Shown here in pieces: positions 25,165 to 34,885 of a stretch of DNA of 64,000 nt; the stretch's first letter is position 1; every line of letters starts with the position of its first letter. This DNA comes from an uncultured Clostridium sp. (GTDB lineage: Bacteria; Bacillota; Clostridia; TANB77; CAG-508). Position numbers and translations under genes: made by a program. Under the pieces are notes generated by a model. The model was not told the origin of the DNA. It saw only the letters and a program-made list of their open reading frames with translations, and made no database searches. Location: NCBI GenBank assembly GCA_900553695.1, contig USEM01000001.1, positions 1-64,000 on the forward strand, given 5' to 3'.

Positions 25165-27915
25165 TTATATGTCTTTATATCTCTTATAATTAATAAATGC
25201 AACTGTTCCAATTATTGTTATTATTGCTATTGGTATTATTATGATTGTTTCTAAACCTGTATTTGCTATTGTTCCTCCTTTAATTGTGTTATCTGTATTT
25301 GTATTTTTAGTTATGCTTGTATTATTGTTTGAATTGTTGGTATTGTCTTTTACAGTGATGAAATTCATGTTGTTATTGCCTCTTGTATTATCATTGTTGC
25401 TATTTCCACCATTGTTATTACCTGTATTGTTGTTATTATTACCTGAGTTATCATTGCTTCCAGAATTGTTATTATTTGATTGCTTTGCTTTAACTTCTAT
25501 TGCATATGTTTGTGTAACCGTTTTTCCTTGATATGTATAAGAAACTGTGATTTTATCATTAGAAGTTGTAAGTTCTACTACTGGGAAACAATTATAGTTT
25601 GTTATAATTTCTCTTGTTCCATCACTATATATTGCTGTTACTACCATTCCTGTACTGTCGAATTTTTCTCCCTCTTTATATGTTGTTTTACTTGGTGGTG
25701 CTGTTATTTCTAATCTTTCTAATACTTTTTCTATCTTTTTTACTGAAATGCTTATAGTAGTTGTTTTTCCTTTGTATGTTATTATAACTCTTTTATCATT
25801 TGCTGTTAAGCTTCCTGTTGGGGCATATGTATAATCTGTTACTGTCTCTCTTGAATTATCACTATATACAGCTGTTACTACCATTCCTGTTTTATCGAAC
25901 TTCTCGCCTTCCTCATATGCTGTTTTGTTTGGATTTGTTGTTACTTCTATTCTCTCTAATGTTTTTTCTACTACTGGTGGTGTTTTTTCTTTTACTGTAA
26001 TTGTAACTGTAGCAGTTTTATCTTTATATGTTATTGTAATTTTGGTATCATTTTTTGTTAAACTTCCTGTTGGCGTATATGCGTAATCCGTTACTGTCTC
26101 TTTTGAATTATCACTATATACAGCTGTTACTACCATTCCTGTTTTATCGAACTTCTCGCCTTCCTCATATGCTGTTTTGTTTGGATTTGTTGTTACTTCT
26201 ATTCTCTCTAATGTTTTTTCTACTACTGGTGGTGTTTTTTCTTTTACTGTAATTGTAACTGTAGCAGTTTTATCTTTATATGTTATTGTAATTTTGGTAT
26301 CATTTTTTGTTAAACTTCCTGTTGGCGTATATGCGTAATCCGTTACTGTCTCTTTTGAATTATCACTATATACAGCTGTTACTACCATTCCTGTTTTATC
26401 AAATTTTTCGCCTTCTTCATATTCTGTTTTGTTTGGATTTGTTGTTACTTCTATTTTTTCTAAAATCTTTTCTGCAACTTGGTTATATACACAGTTTTGG
26501 CATTCACAACCTGTACAATAAATCTTTATACAATTTGCACAGTTGCAATTGCACTCTTGAAAATTCTTAAAACATGGCATTCCATATCCATAATCGTTAT
26601 CTCTACCTTCTGTTCCTAAGTCTAAAGAATAATATTGCAATATTTTGTTTATTTGTTCAAGGCTCAAATCCTTTTTGTAACTTTTTATTGTTGCAACTGT
26701 TGCTGCTAGATGTGGTGCTGAATGTGATGTCCCTTGAACAATTCCGCAATTTCCAAAAACAGATCCTGTTGGAGTTAAACAAATAATAAATTCACCTGGT
26801 GCTGAGTAATCAATCGCATCACCATAGTTTGAAAAATTCGTATAAATTAAATTTGAAGCATCAGAATTCTTTGCTGCAACATAGCTTTGATAATTAATAA
26901 CATTATTTTCTTTAGTTATTAATTTTGAATTTAATGCAGCTACTCCTATAACATCATTATATGATACTGGATATATTTGAGCTGTGCTTTCTCTAACTCC
27001 ATTATTATCTCCATTTCCAGCTGCTGCAATGACTGTTATTCCTTTTTGTACAGCTTCTTCAATAAGTCCTTGAATTTCATTTTCTATTGCCTTTATTGTT
27101 GATTGTCTTTTCCACCCAAGACTTAAATTTATTACATCTACATTTTGATCTATTGCATAACGCAATCCTTCACTAATATATGTTAATGATAAACTTCCTC
27201 CTTCACTAACTTTTATTGGCAATACTTTAACATTATCTGGTGTAGCATCTAAAACAATACTTCCTGTATGTGTTCCATGCCCAAGAAGACGTGTTTGTCC
27301 ATTTGCTGTTACCGAATAGTCATCTCCAATACTTTTCGAATTGTCTATTATATTTATGTATCTACTGTCTATTCTGCTTTGTAAATTATGATTTTTAAAA
27401 ATCTCATTTTCCAAATCAAATCCAGTATCTATAACAGCAACAACAATATCATTTTTTGTTGTGCTGTTATTAATAATCTCTTGCATTTTATCTAGTCCCA
27501 TTGTGAATATTCCCCAAGATTGCATGCTTGTTCCACTTACAGTGTATGTAATATACATTGGTTCCACTTCTTGTAATTGAATATTTATATCAATATTAAC
27601 ATTTTGTATATTACTATCTTGTTTTAAGCTTTCATATGCTTTTTTTGTTTCTTCTTCTGTTTCATATTTTAAAATATACTTCCCACTATTGGTTTTATTT
27701 ACACTTTTTGCATTATAATTATCAGTTAATTCTTTGTCAGTAATTACGACTAACCTTTTAGAAGAAAAATCTAAAAAGTTTTCTTCTTTTTGAATATTAT
27801 TGTTTGTACTAGTTTTTTTACTGTTTATAAACCATAATGTTCCTCCAATTGTAAGTGCTAAAATTACTATAATTAATACAACTAAATTTATTCGTTTTTT
27901 ATTGTTTTGCATCAA
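25165..27915 (-). CDS. Secreted subtilisin-family protease with Ig-like repeats and an IANTG anchor
   Basis: A signal anchor (residues 9-30), an inhibitor-like propeptide (53-110), then an S8 catalytic domain with Asp163 (AVIDTGFD), His213 (GHGTHTG) and Ser397 (GTSHSAPH). A cluster of eight Cys follows at 455-475, which is unusual between protease and repeats. Four Ig-like units of about 84 residues (LE+IEVTTNPNKT...GEKFDKTGMVVTA) come next, two almost identical in DNA. An Asn/Ser/Gly linker and IANTG, a hydrophobic helix and a YKRYKDI tail end the protein, a plausible variant sortase signal. It is a stand-alone gene of 916 residues, probably wall-displayed. Confidence 0.88.
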   Translation of the reverse strand: MMQNNKKRINLVVLIIVILALTIGGTLWFINSKKTSTNNNIQKEENFLDFSSKRLVVITDKELTDNYNAKSVNKTNSGKYILKYETEEETKKAYESLKQDSNIQNVNIDINIQLQEVEPMYITYTVSGTSMQSWGIFTMGLDKMQEIINNSTTKNDIVVAVIDTGFDLENEIFKNHNLQSRIDSRYINIIDNSKSIGDDYSVTANGQTRLLGHGTHTGSIVLDATPDNVKVLPIKVSEGGSLSLTYISEGLRYAIDQNVDVINLSLGWKRQSTIKAIENEIQGLIEEAVQKGITVIAAAGNGDNNGVRESTAQIYPVSYNDVIGVAALNSKLITKENNVINYQSYVAAKNSDASNLIYTNFSNYGDAIDYSAPGEFIICLTPTGSVFGNCGIVQGTSHSAPHLAATVATIKSYKKDLSLEQINKILQYYSLDLGTEGRDNDYGYGMPCFKNFQECNCNCANCIKIYCTGCECQNCVYNQVAEKILEKIEVTTNPNKTEYEEGEKFDKTGMVVTAVYSDNSKETVTDYAYTPTGSLTKNDTKITITYKDKTATVTITVKEKTPPVVEKTLERIEVTTNPNKTAYEEGEKFDKTGMVVTAVYSDNSKETVTDYAYTPTGSLTKNDTKITITYKDKTATVTITVKEKTPPVVEKTLERIEVTTNPNKTAYEEGEKFDKTGMVVTAVYSDNSRETVTDYTYAPTGSLTANDKRVIITYKGKTTTISISVKKIEKVLERLEITAPPSKTTYKEGEKFDSTGMVVTAIYSDGTREIITNYNCFPVVELTTSNDKITVSYTYQGKTVTQTYAIEVKAKQSNNNNSGSNDNSGNNNNNTGNNNGGNSNNDNTRGNNNMNFITVKDNTNNSNNNTSITKNTNTDNTIKGGTIANTGLETIIIIPIAIITIIGTVAFINYKRYKDI
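25857..26460 (-). repeat. Tandem 252-bp repeats in the protease gene
   Basis: Two neighbouring 252-base units are nearly identical in DNA, and a third begins the same way then diverges. They encode the middle Ig-like domains. Such repeats can recombine and change domain number. Confidence 0.85.
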
Positions 27916-28166
27916 AAATATCCTCTCCTTCTTACAATACCTCTATTTAATTATAATATTATTTTTGTTTTAGTCAATATTGTTATTTTTGTTATTAAGT
28001 TAGTTTTCCTTAGAGTCGACTGTTTTTCACGTTTTATGACATTTTAATGATATTTTCACCCTGTTGTAATAATTGTGTAACATAAATTTAATGTTTCTGT
28101 AATATTTTTTGGCAAATTTTGTTGTATAATAATGTTGTACAAATGAAATTTTTAAAGGAGTTACAA

Positions 28167-29282
28167 ATGAGTATAGTTTATTTGTTAAAAAAGGAAGGAA
28201 TTGTGAATATTAAACCTTTAGATTCTAATCAAATAAAAACAATAGCAAAAGATATTGCTATAAAGCTATGTCTTGCTTTTCCTGAACATGACTTAGATAG
28301 ACAAGCTTTATATAATTCATTTTGTTCTCTTGATATGTACACTGCAACAATGCCTAAGGACTCAAGTGGTGCAAAATATGTTGCAAATTCAAATGCAATT
28401 TATTTTAATGAAGATTTAGACTTTTCTGCTATACCTGAAGTTGCTATGCATGAATGTATTCATTTCATTCAAGAAAAACGTTTAACAAATTCAAATGCAT
28501 TTGTTGGGTTAACTTCTTTTGCATCCGGATTAGCTCTTAATGAAGCTGCTGTACAATTAATGGCTTCAGAAGCTAATATGTCAAATATAGAGGAAGAAAA
28601 ATACTTTGGAATTACTCTTCATACTATTAGTCCAAATTATTATCCTCTAGAATGTACCTTGGTTAATGAAATTGCTTATTTTACTGGAACATATCCTTTG
28701 TTTCATAGTGTTTTAAATAGCAACGATGTGTTTAAAAACACATTTATAGCCAAGTTTAACAAAAGAATTTATAATAGATTTTCAAGGCAGTTAGATAAAT
28801 TATTGCATTTAGAAAATGAATTAAATTGTTATAACAGTGAGTTAGAAAATAGTGATAAACTTAGTGATGTTAAAGAACTAAATGGTATTATTATAAAACA
28901 GAAGGAACAAATTCAAAAATTATTTTTTAACATTCAAAACTTTATTATAAGGAATTGCTTTTACTGTTCTTATAATAGTATAAATACAATGGATGATTTA
29001 AAAGAGTTAAAAATGAAATTATATAATTTGAAAAATATTATTGGAATTGCTGATGGTTATACTTTTTATAATTCATTTTATTGTGATTTTATGAATGCTT
29101 TGGAAAATAAAAAAGAAGAAATATTAAAATACGGAGAAATCAGTTTATTCAAGCAAGAGTGTACAGCCTTGACTCTTGTAAATCAATCAAAAGATGCCTT
29201 TGGTTTTATTAGTACATTTATTAGAAAAATCAAAAAATTATTTAAACTTAATACAGGTACTATTAATGATTATGATAATTAA
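28167..29282 (+). CDS. Zincin-like protein with HExxH motif, 371 residues
   Basis: I do not recognise the family. HECIH (95-99) fits the HExxH zinc-protease motif, and Glu126 in LNEAAVQ could be the third ligand of a gluzincin. There is no signal peptide or membrane segment, so a cytoplasmic enzyme is expected. The C-terminal half is helical (residues 200-330), rich in Lys and Asn. Starts upstream exist in frame (28119), but GGAG lies 7 bases before the ATG at 28167. The 251 bases between this gene and the protease hold an extended TTGTATAAT-like -10 near 28122 and otherwise nothing I can support. Confidence 0.75.
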   Translation: MSIVYLLKKEGIVNIKPLDSNQIKTIAKDIAIKLCLAFPEHDLDRQALYNSFCSLDMYTATMPKDSSGAKYVANSNAIYFNEDLDFSAIPEVAMHECIHFIQEKRLTNSNAFVGLTSFASGLALNEAAVQLMASEANMSNIEEEKYFGITLHTISPNYYPLECTLVNEIAYFTGTYPLFHSVLNSNDVFKNTFIAKFNKRIYNRFSRQLDKLLHLENELNCYNSELENSDKLSDVKELNGIIIKQKEQIQKLFFNIQNFIIRNCFYCSYNSINTMDDLKELKMKLYNLKNIIGIADGYTFYNSFYCDFMNALENKKEEILKYGEISLFKQECTALTLVNQSKDAFGFISTFIRKIKKLFKLNTGTINDYDN

Positions 29283-29283
29283 C

Positions 29284-29313
29284 AACCGGTGAGGGTATAA
29301 AATCTCACCGGTT
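29284..29313. terminator. Bidirectional terminator
   Basis: AACCGGTGAG (29284-29293) and CTCACCGGTT (29304-29313), between convergent genes. Confidence 0.85.
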
Positions 29314-29316
29314 ATT

Positions 29317-30081
29317 TTAAATTTTTGTAACAATTAAATCAACTTCACTTGTAAAACTGTTATTTCCATAACAATATATAATATATAAGATTTTGTCTTT
29401 GATATAAAATTCGTTTGCATTCTCTATTTTGTATATATCACTCTCTACATCTCTTCTATAAACATTATATCCTTGTTCTGCTAAAGTAGCTTCTTTCTTT
29501 AGTTTCAGTTGTATTTTTTGATTTATTTCTTCTTGCAAATCCGCTTTTTTTTGTTCTTGTATTAAATCTACTATTTTTATTTTTTCTTTACTTTCAATAT
29601 CATAATTGTATGTTTTTATTATTGTTCTTTGTGCATTGCTTCCCTCTTTTAATGAACATTTTATTATCACTGATAATCTATTGTCCTGAATAGATGTTGC
29701 ATAATTAATTTTTAAAATAGTATAAATTTTACTGTCATTATATACCTGTAATATTTTATTCACAAAAGATGAATTTATCTCATTATTAACTTCATTATCA
29801 ATTTTATTATCTAAATGAATTCGTGGAATATATGCGTCTATCTTGTATTTTCCTGATTTCTCCTCTTGAATTTTATATAGTGTTGAAACATATTGATTCT
29901 CTTCATTAGTGAATAAATCATTAAATTCTATTTCTAATTGTTCCTTATCAATTGGCTCTTCTTCACTCATTTTATCTCTATTTGTTCTTTTTCCACTATT
30001 GTATATAATCATAATCGATAATATTGCTATTGCCAAAACTCCTATTGCACTATATATTATCTTTTTCTTATTTTTTCTCAA
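29317..30081 (-). CDS. Membrane-anchored RsiV/PdaC-like (DUF4163/DUF3298) protein
   Basis: A helix at residues 8-28 is followed by an extracellular domain of about 220 residues. YIPRIHLDNKIDNEVNNEIN near residue 85 and the C-terminal FYIKDKILYIIYCYGN strand fit the DUF4163-DUF3298 pair of RsiV and PdaC. Bacillus RsiV is an anti-sigma factor that binds lysozyme; here no sigma-factor gene is adjacent, so a wall-ligand role is uncertain. Confidence 0.7.
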   Translation of the reverse strand: MRKNKKKIIYSAIGVLAIAILSIMIIYNSGKRTNRDKMSEEEPIDKEQLEIEFNDLFTNEENQYVSTLYKIQEEKSGKYKIDAYIPRIHLDNKIDNEVNNEINSSFVNKILQVYNDSKIYTILKINYATSIQDNRLSVIIKCSLKEGSNAQRTIIKTYNYDIESKEKIKIVDLIQEQKKADLQEEINQKIQLKLKKEATLAEQGYNVYRRDVESDIYKIENANEFYIKDKILYIIYCYGNNSFTSEVDLIVTKI

Positions 30082-30176
30082 ATTTAATCACCTTTTATAT
30101 TATACCATTTTTCTCATCTATTTTCAAATTGGTATTAATTTAAGCGTTAGCTCATAAATTTAAAATGGTGATTTGT

Positions 30177-31191
30177 ATGTTTAAAGCTATATTTGTAATC
30201 ATTGGAACTATTATTGGAGCCGGCTTTGCCTCTGGCAAAGAAATTTTTACATTTTTTAATCTTTATGGCATGTGGGGATTTTTAGGATTAGTAATTGCTG
30301 AATTAATTATTGGGTTTGTACTTTATAAAGTTTTTTGCATAATCCTTGGTTATGATATTACTTCCTATAATGAATTAATTGAGAACCTTTTTGGAAAAAC
30401 CAATTTTGCAACTAACGTTCTATGTAATATTATCAACATTTTTCTATTAGTTTCATTTATTGTTATGGTTGCTGGATTTGCTGCATATTTTTCCCAAGAA
30501 TATGCTTTGCCATATTTTTTTGGTGCATTTATAATGGCTATGTTGTCTTTTATAACTTTTCTAAAAAACATTGAGGGAATAGTGAAAGTCAACTCCTTTT
30601 TTATTCCATGTTTAATTATTGTTATTGTAATTCTTGGTTTAAAAAATGTTAACTGTTTTGTTGAAGGTACCAATATGCCTATAGATTTCAATTACAAATT
30701 TATTATAAGCTCTGTACTTTATGCGAGCTACAATTTGATAATAGCATTACCAATTTTAATTACTTTAAAAAAGTATGTCGTAAATTACAAACAGGCAAAA
30801 TTTGTATCATTTGTAACTCTGCTTCTTCTTTTATTTATGTCTATCATTATATTTTTGCTACTTAATTATTATTTTACTGAAATCATAAATTTGGAGCTTC
30901 CTACTGTTTATATAGCTACAAAATCCGGATTAATATACAAATACATTTGTGGTATTTTAATTTTAGGTGCAATTTTTACAACAGCAATATCAAATGGTTA
31001 TAGCTTTTTAAACAACTTAAATTTCACAAGTAGAAAAAACTATATAATAACTGCTGTATTGATTTGCTTTAGTTCAATTGTTTTTAGCCACATAGGCTTT
31101 GCAACTCTTCTTAATCTGCTATACCCAATTTTAGGTTTACTACGGATTATTGCAAATAATTTTTATACTGTTTTTTTCAAAAACACCTTGA
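30177..31191 (+). CDS. YkvI-like membrane transporter, C-terminus read through a CGG +1 shift
   Basis: A LeuT-fold-like protein of about ten membrane segments, opening GTIIGAGFASGKE, typical of the YkvI family. The open frame begins at 30165, but GGTGA before the ATG at 30177 supports that start. At 31143-31145 the zero frame reads CTA CGG ATT and would run to 31223, giving an unlikely polar end. Skipping C31143 gives YPILGLLGLLQIIFILFFSKTP and a stop at 31191, a normal last helix for this family, 337 residues. The frame is not otherwise disrupted, so the call rests on the CGG rule and the quality of the helix. The AGAGG of the next gene is then free of coding. Confidence 0.75.
31143..31145 (+). 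other. CGG +1 recoding site in ykvI-like gene
   Basis: CTA CGG ATT in the zero frame. Skipping C31143 gives CTA GGA TTA (Leu-Gly-Leu) and a final membrane helix. Confidence 0.7.
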
Positions 31192-31234
31192 AAATTTTGT
31201 GTTTTATTGATATAAGTATATAGAGGTTTTACAT

Positions 31235-32374
31235 ATGAATAAAAAATTAAATAAGAAAAAAGTTTTAATATTAATACTTATTATTTTGGCAATTATTCTA
31301 ACAATTGTTTTTTCAATATTGTATAAAAGAAGCAGTAAGGTTCGTTCCTTTTTTGACAATAATATTTTCAGAAAGAACATTACGGAAAACACTTTACCAA
31401 AGCTTGATATTGAAAGTAGTTACTGTTATTCTTTTAATAATCATGTTGTTGTATTAAGTAGAAATGTTTTAACATTTTATAATGAATCTGCAAATAAAAC
31501 TAGCTCCTTGGATATTGATATATCAGAACCTATATTTGAATCTGCTGGCAAATACTTATGTATAGCAGAAAAGAATGGGAAAAATGTTTATTTAATTAAT
31601 GGGAAAGATATAGTTTGGCAAAAAAGCGTAGAAGGAAATATTAGCCAAATATCCTTAAACAAAAATGGCTATGTTGTCATTGCTATTGCTGATACAACAT
31701 ATAAAAATATTTGTAAAGTATATAGCGATACTGGTGCAGAATTATTTACTTCATTTTTATCTAAATCCTACATTATAGATTCTGCAATTTCAAATGATAA
31801 CAAATATATTGCCATAGCAGAGACAAATTTTTCAGGAATAAGCATACAATCTAGTGTTAAAATCATTTCAATAGATAAAACTTTACAAAATAGTGCTGAT
31901 ACCATTGAATATAACTATGTTGCACCAATTGATGATTTCATTATTAGTATTGATTATTGTAATTCAAATGTTCTAATTTGTTTGTATGACAATCATATTA
32001 GTGTTGTAAAAAATAATACAACCGAAGAAATTAGCAATTTTAATACTTCTAATATATTGTTTGCTGATACAAATAACAAAATTATTCAAATTGAAAAGAA
32101 GAAGACTGGAGCTTTTTCATCAGAGTTTGAGCTTCAAATAATAGATCCTTCTACACTTGATAAAAAAACATATACTTTAGAAAAAGAACCAAAATCTATG
32201 GAAGTTTATGGCAATGTAATTGCAATTAATTATGGTTCAGAAGTTTTATTTATTAATAATTCTGGATGGCTTATTAAAGATTATACTTCATATCAAGAAG
32301 TTCAATCTGTTGTACTTTCTAACAATGTTGCTGGAATTGTTTATAAAAACAAAATAGAATTTTTAGGATTATAG
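31235..32374 (+). CDS. DUF5711 membrane-anchored beta-propeller-like protein
   Basis: One N-terminal helix (residues 10-28), then about 350 residues of repeated strand units (KYLCIAEKNGKNVYLIN, YVVIAIADTTYKNICKVYSDTG, KYIAIAETNFSGI), the look of a beta propeller. It fits the DUF5711 family. It lies 11 bases before cvpA, a common pairing in Clostridia, and 43 bases after the transporter. Extracellular. Function unknown. Confidence 0.8.
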   Translation: MNKKLNKKKVLILILIILAIILTIVFSILYKRSSKVRSFFDNNIFRKNITENTLPKLDIESSYCYSFNNHVVVLSRNVLTFYNESANKTSSLDIDISEPIFESAGKYLCIAEKNGKNVYLINGKDIVWQKSVEGNISQISLNKNGYVVIAIADTTYKNICKVYSDTGAELFTSFLSKSYIIDSAISNDNKYIAIAETNFSGISIQSSVKIISIDKTLQNSADTIEYNYVAPIDDFIISIDYCNSNVLICLYDNHISVVKNNTTEEISNFNTSNILFADTNNKIIQIEKKKTGAFSSEFELQIIDPSTLDKKTYTLEKEPKSMEVYGNVIAINYGSEVLFINNSGWLIKDYTSYQEVQSVVLSNNVAGIVYKNKIEFLGL

Positions 32375-32385
32375 GAGGTGATAAT

Positions 32386-33006
32386 ATGGCAATTGCAGTT
32401 GATTTAATGGTTCTTTCCATTGTATTATTATTTGTATTTTTAGGTTATAAGCGTGGTCTTGTAAAAGTTGCTTTTAAGCTATGTACATTTTTCATAGCAA
32501 TTATTCTTGCTTTTATGCTTTACAAACCTGTCGCTAAAATTGTAATTGAAAATACAAATATTGATGAAACTATTGAATCTAAAATAACAGACAAAATTTT
32601 ACCTGAAGGAAAAACAGAGACTGATGAAGTTGATTTATCTGAAAGCTTACCAACTATAATATTAAAAAACAGTGAAAATACTGTTCAAAGTATTGCAAAA
32701 TCTTGTAGTAATACTTTAATTGAAACAGCGTGTTTAGTATTAATTTTTATTATTACTAAAATTGTGCTAAAATTCGTTACTGCTCTTGCAGATTTAATTG
32801 CAAAGCTTCCTATATTAAAACAATTTAATAAATTAGGTGGTACAATTTATGGAATTATAGAAGGATTATTTATTGTTTTCTTAGGATTTGCTGTTATTTC
32901 ATTAATTGCTCCAATGCTTGATGTTTCTGTATTAGAAGCAATAAATTCATCAACTTTAGGTTCAATTTGTTACAATAATAATATTTTACTTAAAATTATA
33001 ATGTAA
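32386..33006 (+). CDS. CvpA family membrane protein
   Basis: A 206-residue protein with four hydrophobic segments (about 1-25, 28-46, 108-132 and 153-175) and the CvpA-like KRGLVKVAFKL and KLPILKQFNKLGGTIYG elements. CvpA is needed for colicin V production in E. coli; its role in Firmicutes is unclear. It ends the operon of YkvI, DUF5711 and CvpA. Confidence 0.85.
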   Translation: MAIAVDLMVLSIVLLFVFLGYKRGLVKVAFKLCTFFIAIILAFMLYKPVAKIVIENTNIDETIESKITDKILPEGKTETDEVDLSESLPTIILKNSENTVQSIAKSCSNTLIETACLVLIFIITKIVLKFVTALADLIAKLPILKQFNKLGGTIYGIIEGLFIVFLGFAVISLIAPMLDVSVLEAINSSTLGSICYNNNILLKIIM

Positions 33007-33015
33007 AAAACATAC

Positions 33016-33046
33016 AAAAAAAGAGACATTAGGCTGTCTCTTTTTT
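33016..33046. terminator. Bidirectional terminator between cvpA and sbp
   Basis: AAAAAAAGAGACA (33016-33028) and TGTCTCTTTTTT (33035-33046). The sbp stop codon lies inside. Confidence 0.85.
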
Positions 33047-33415
33047 ATGTTCTTTCTTTCTTGTTTCTTCTATTTTTTTGCTCCATTTATCTATATAGTA
33101 TCTACGAATTATTGCAAGATTTGTAAACATTCTTCCTACAAAAACAACAATTGCAGCTAAGTATATATCTACATTTAGTTTTACTCCAAGCCATGTAAGC
33201 ATAATTGATAATATAGCATTTCCAAAAAAACCTGATATAAATATCTTCAAATCAAACTTACCATTTAGTACTGATGTTATTCCTCCAAAAACTGAATCTA
33301 GTGCTGCAATTATTGCTATTGCTAGATATCCAGAATATTCATATGAGATTACTGGTCCATTTGCTCCTATTATTGCACCTATTATACAGCCTATTAAAAT
33401 TGCTACGAAAACCAT
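33029..33415 (-). CDS. sbp: Small basic protein Sbp (DUF1290)
   Basis: A 128-residue membrane protein of the DUF1290 family with DSVFGGITSVLNGKFD and FVGRMFTNLAIIRRY, and a basic tail. In Bacillus sbp lies between ylxX and ftsA in the division cluster. Here it ends the cluster; ftsA and ftsZ do not follow. Confidence 0.88.
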   Translation of the reverse strand: MVFVAILIGCIIGAIIGANGPVISYEYSGYLAIAIIAALDSVFGGITSVLNGKFDLKIFISGFFGNAILSIMLTWLGVKLNVDIYLAAIVVFVGRMFTNLAIIRRYYIDKWSKKIEETRKKEHKKETA

Positions 33416-33416
33416 T

Positions 33417-34139
33417 CTATTCCTCCCCCTTTACATATTCAAAGTTTAAATTTTTATTGTATCTTGGTATTGTAATACTTTCCTGTCTTTCAAGTGTTAC
33501 ATTTTTTCCTTCTGAAATTTTTACATCTATATATCCATATTTCTTCTGTGAAACTGCACTTTCAAGATAAGTTGTATTCCCAATAGCTTTTATTATATAT
33601 GGTGGAGCATTTATTCTTGTTCCATTTACTGTAATTCTATTTGCTTCATTTATATCTGCTATATAGCTATCATATACTATTCTTTGGTCATTAATTGATA
33701 TTGCTTCTGCTCCTGCACTTTTAAGAGTATTCATAAGTTCTAATAAATCATTAGCATTAATTTGATTTTTTGCTGTTCCATTATCCATTGTAATTACAAT
33801 GCCTGGACCTGTTACATCATTTTTTCCAAGTAAATCTTCAGTTTCTTTTAACTCTCTTTGTAATAACTGGGAAGCCTCGTTTCCTTCATTAATAGCTGTT
33901 TCATATTCTAAAATTTTGTTATTTGTTTCTGTAACTTTTGCTAATGTTTCATCATATTTTGTTTTTAAGGCTGTAAGCTCTGTTTTTAGCTCACTTTCTT
34001 TCATTATCTCGAGTTCCGAAATATCAGTTTGACTAATTGTTTTTACTTGAATGAAAATTAGCATTGTTAGAATAAATGCCATTATTCCAATGGTTATAGT
34101 AATTGTAATTTTACCCTTTTTTATCTTTGCTTTTTTCAT
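33417..34139 (-). CDS. DUF881 family protein (YlxW/YlxX-like), first copy
   Basis: 240 residues: an N-terminal helix (about 11-30), a coiled coil (about 42-95) and a DUF881 domain with GPGIVITMDNG, LKSAGAEAISINDQRI and the C-terminal GYIDVKISEGKNV. It is a single-pass protein beside divIB, presumed part of the division cluster. It lies 1 base from sbp and 17 bases from its paralogue. Confidence 0.85.
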   Translation of the reverse strand: MKKAKIKKGKITITITIGIMAFILTMLIFIQVKTISQTDISELEIMKESELKTELTALKTKYDETLAKVTETNNKILEYETAINEGNEASQLLQRELKETEDLLGKNDVTGPGIVITMDNGTAKNQINANDLLELMNTLKSAGAEAISINDQRIVYDSYIADINEANRITVNGTRINAPPYIIKAIGNTTYLESAVSQKKYGYIDVKISEGKNVTLERQESITIPRYNKNLNFEYVKGEE

Positions 34140-34156
34140 ACTTCTACCCTTTCTAT

Positions 34157-34873
34157 TTATTTTGTAGCAATATATTCATATTTGTAAACACCTTCATATT
34201 TAGGAATTGTAATATCATCACTTTTTTGAACATTTACTATTACTCCATCTTCTGCCATTAGTCTTAGATATCCACCTTGTCTTAATGCAACATCATAATA
34301 TAAATGTTCTGGAAAACCTATTGCTTTAATTTCTATTGGAGCTCCAACAATTTCATCATTTACCCTTATAATATTTCCGTCACAAAGAATTGCTGTTGTG
34401 CTTACAATTCTTTTTCCATTAATAGAAATTGCATCTGCACCAGCATTAAATAATTCATTAACAATATGTCTTAAATCCTGCTCATGCACTAAAAGTGAAC
34501 TTACATCTAATACTTCGTTGCTGTTTACTTCTCTATTGTCATCTAATTTTATTATAATTCCGCTTCCCTTAACTTCTGTAAGACCTAGAAGTGCATTATT
34601 TTTTTTAATCTGTGCTTCAACCTCAGTATCTACATTGTTACTTGTTGCAACTTTATTTCTTGTTTCTTCAAGCTTTGTTTCAGCATCTTCCAATTCTTTA
34701 TAAATGTCTTTAGAGGCTTGTCTCCACCTTAAAACTTCTCCTTTAAGTTCAGCATTATCATTTAATGAAATGCCCTCTTCATTTGTAATGCTGTTTACTG
34801 TATTTATTTGAATATAAATTGCAATTGTAAGAATTAAACACACGCAACCAAGCGTAATAGCTACTTTTTTCAT
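34157..34873 (-). CDS. DUF881 family protein (YlxW/YlxX-like), second copy
   Basis: 238 residues with the same layout as its neighbour: helix 1-20, coiled coil to about 90, then GSGIIIKLDDNREVNS and LFNAGADAISINGKRIV. The pair matches ylxW-ylxX of Bacillus. Confidence 0.85.
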   Translation of the reverse strand: MKKVAITLGCVCLILTIAIYIQINTVNSITNEEGISLNDNAELKGEVLRWRQASKDIYKELEDAETKLEETRNKVATSNNVDTEVEAQIKKNNALLGLTEVKGSGIIIKLDDNREVNSNEVLDVSSLLVHEQDLRHIVNELFNAGADAISINGKRIVSTTAILCDGNIIRVNDEIVGAPIEIKAIGFPEHLYYDVALRQGGYLRLMAEDGVIVNVQKSDDITIPKYEGVYKYEYIATK

Positions 34874-34885
34874 TTACCTCTCCTC

